Shown here one piece after another: positions 63,468 to 64,000 of a stretch of 64,000 nucleotides of DNA (position 1 is its first letter; each line of letters opens with the position of its first letter). Made by a program: the position numbers and the translations under genes. The notes beneath the pieces were generated by a model, which was not told where the DNA came from, searched no databases, and saw only the letters and a list, made by a program, of their open reading frames with translations. The stretch is from Coprinellus micaceus. Lineage: Eukaryota > Basidiomycota > Agaricomycetes > Agaricales > Psathyrellaceae. The DNA lies in contig OX596338.1 of the NCBI GenBank assembly GCA_951394405.1, positions 3,782,001 through 3,846,000 of the forward strand, read 5' to 3'.

Positions 63468-64000
63468 GATGGTAGGTGATAAAGAATGGGAGAGGATAAA
63501 ATGATAGGTACGAAACGATAAGTGATAGGTGATAGGTAAAGTGCCCGTGATTTTGTAGGTAAAACGGACCAATACGTAGATATCCTAAAAAGGAGTTGAA
63601 GTTTTACACTAAGATCCGCAGAGGGAACCCCGCTGTCACTTTGAGTACCGGTTACTGAAAGCGTTTGGATGGAGGGAGCGCTACCGTTGCGTCGTTTCCC
63701 CAGTCCAACCGAATCAGGCCTCTCAAAGAAGGATCACTACTCTAATTCCGCAGACGGTAAGCGTCTGTGGACTTCCTGATAGCTTCTTTCCCGTAGTGGG
63801 AACGCTTGCCGCGGGGTAGAAGGTGGTAATGGAAGTTGATATGTACTCCTGAGTATCAGGAGGGGTAGTGGAATGTAAGTAGCGAAACGTAAATAGCGAA
63901 AGTGAAGATAGTGAAAATGTGAAGGGAGATAGGCTTCAGGTGGAGATATCACACGAGAAGAGGCCGTAGGCTATGGGCGATCGAGGGGCAGTGGAGCGGT
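63468..64000 (-). other. 5' leader of the copia element or flank, no LTR seen
   Basis: Repeats of the word TATCACCTATCACTTATC occur directly upstream of the start (63,480-63,540). CGCAGACGGTAAGCGTCTG near 63,750 is a small hairpin. Nothing matches the 3' LTR or an obvious tRNA primer site, so where the element ends is open. Confidence 0.4.

Larger units (their letters stand above)
58230..64000 (-). mobile_element. Ty1/copia LTR retrotransposon inserted in the Tnp2 element
   Basis: Minus-strand element: 3' LTR 58230-58613, polypurine tract ATTGAGGGGGTG just upstream of it (58614-58625 on +), single polyprotein frame 63467-58641, then at least 530 nt of 5' region to the window edge. The order INT before RT defines copia. 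No second LTR copy is seen in 63,468-64,000, so the 5' LTR either lies beyond the window or is missing. Target-site duplication cannot be checked. Confidence 0.85.

Noticed and set aside
1..64000. CRISPR arrays, bacterial operons, rRNA or tRNA genes
   Set aside because: No regularly spaced direct repeats, no ribosome-binding-site-linked gene strings and no cloverleaf found; intron-rich genes show a eukaryotic nuclear sequence.

Overview
The window looks like nuclear DNA of a mushroom-forming basidiomycete (Agaricomycetes). It has short GT-AG introns (mostly 46-63 nt), a crowd of basidiomycete-style F-box/leucine-rich proteins, a DUF6697-like protein, two PL14 lyases, an AA14-like secreted protein, and Tnp2 and Ty1/copia transposons. 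The species cannot be read from the sequence. All exon models were spliced by eye and checked only for phase and for similarity inside the window or to families I know.

Layout. 1-2.1 kb: end of a Zn2Cys6 transcription factor. 2.25-10.5 kb: a protein built of three glutamine-amidotransferase-like repeats, then a tandem array of three deaminase-fold genes, with decayed pieces of the repeat protein between copies. 10.5-16.7 kb: a duplicated small secreted-protein locus. Its second copy carries the C-terminus and 3' flank of an F-box gene, apparently through an inversion that also wrecked that F-box gene. 16.9-22.6 kb: RNA polymerase I subunit Rpa34, a PC-esterase-like membrane protein without the usual catalytic residues, and a PL14 lyase with a large insert. 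23.6-38.7 kb: an F-box cluster (three intact, two frameshifted) with rad18 and a second PL14 gene inside it. 39-45.5 kb: DUF6697-like protein, divergent P450, and a second deaminase family (OTT_1508-like). 47.1-51.1 kb: mitochondrial ribosomal protein uS7m and an AA14-like gene with eleven exons, one of only 17 nt. 51.1-56.5 kb: C-rich DNA without a recognisable gene, holding three related palindromic repeats. 56.5-64 kb: a CACTA-type Tnp2 transposase gene cut off by a copia retrotransposon whose polyprotein frame is open.

Housekeeping genes (rpa34, rad18, uS7m) are single and intact. Duplication, inversion and decay are concentrated in the deaminase, secreted-protein and F-box loci, a pattern expected of fast-evolving recognition or conflict genes. 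The octamer AAGCGCCC/GGGCGCTT recurs in front of many unrelated genes. At three places it is joined to TGACG-type half-sites, and at two neighbouring genes it forms an inverted pair behind an identical 12-bp box. This motif is the best candidate for an undescribed regulatory signal here. The deaminase array and the inversion-made chimera are the best candidates for unusual biology.
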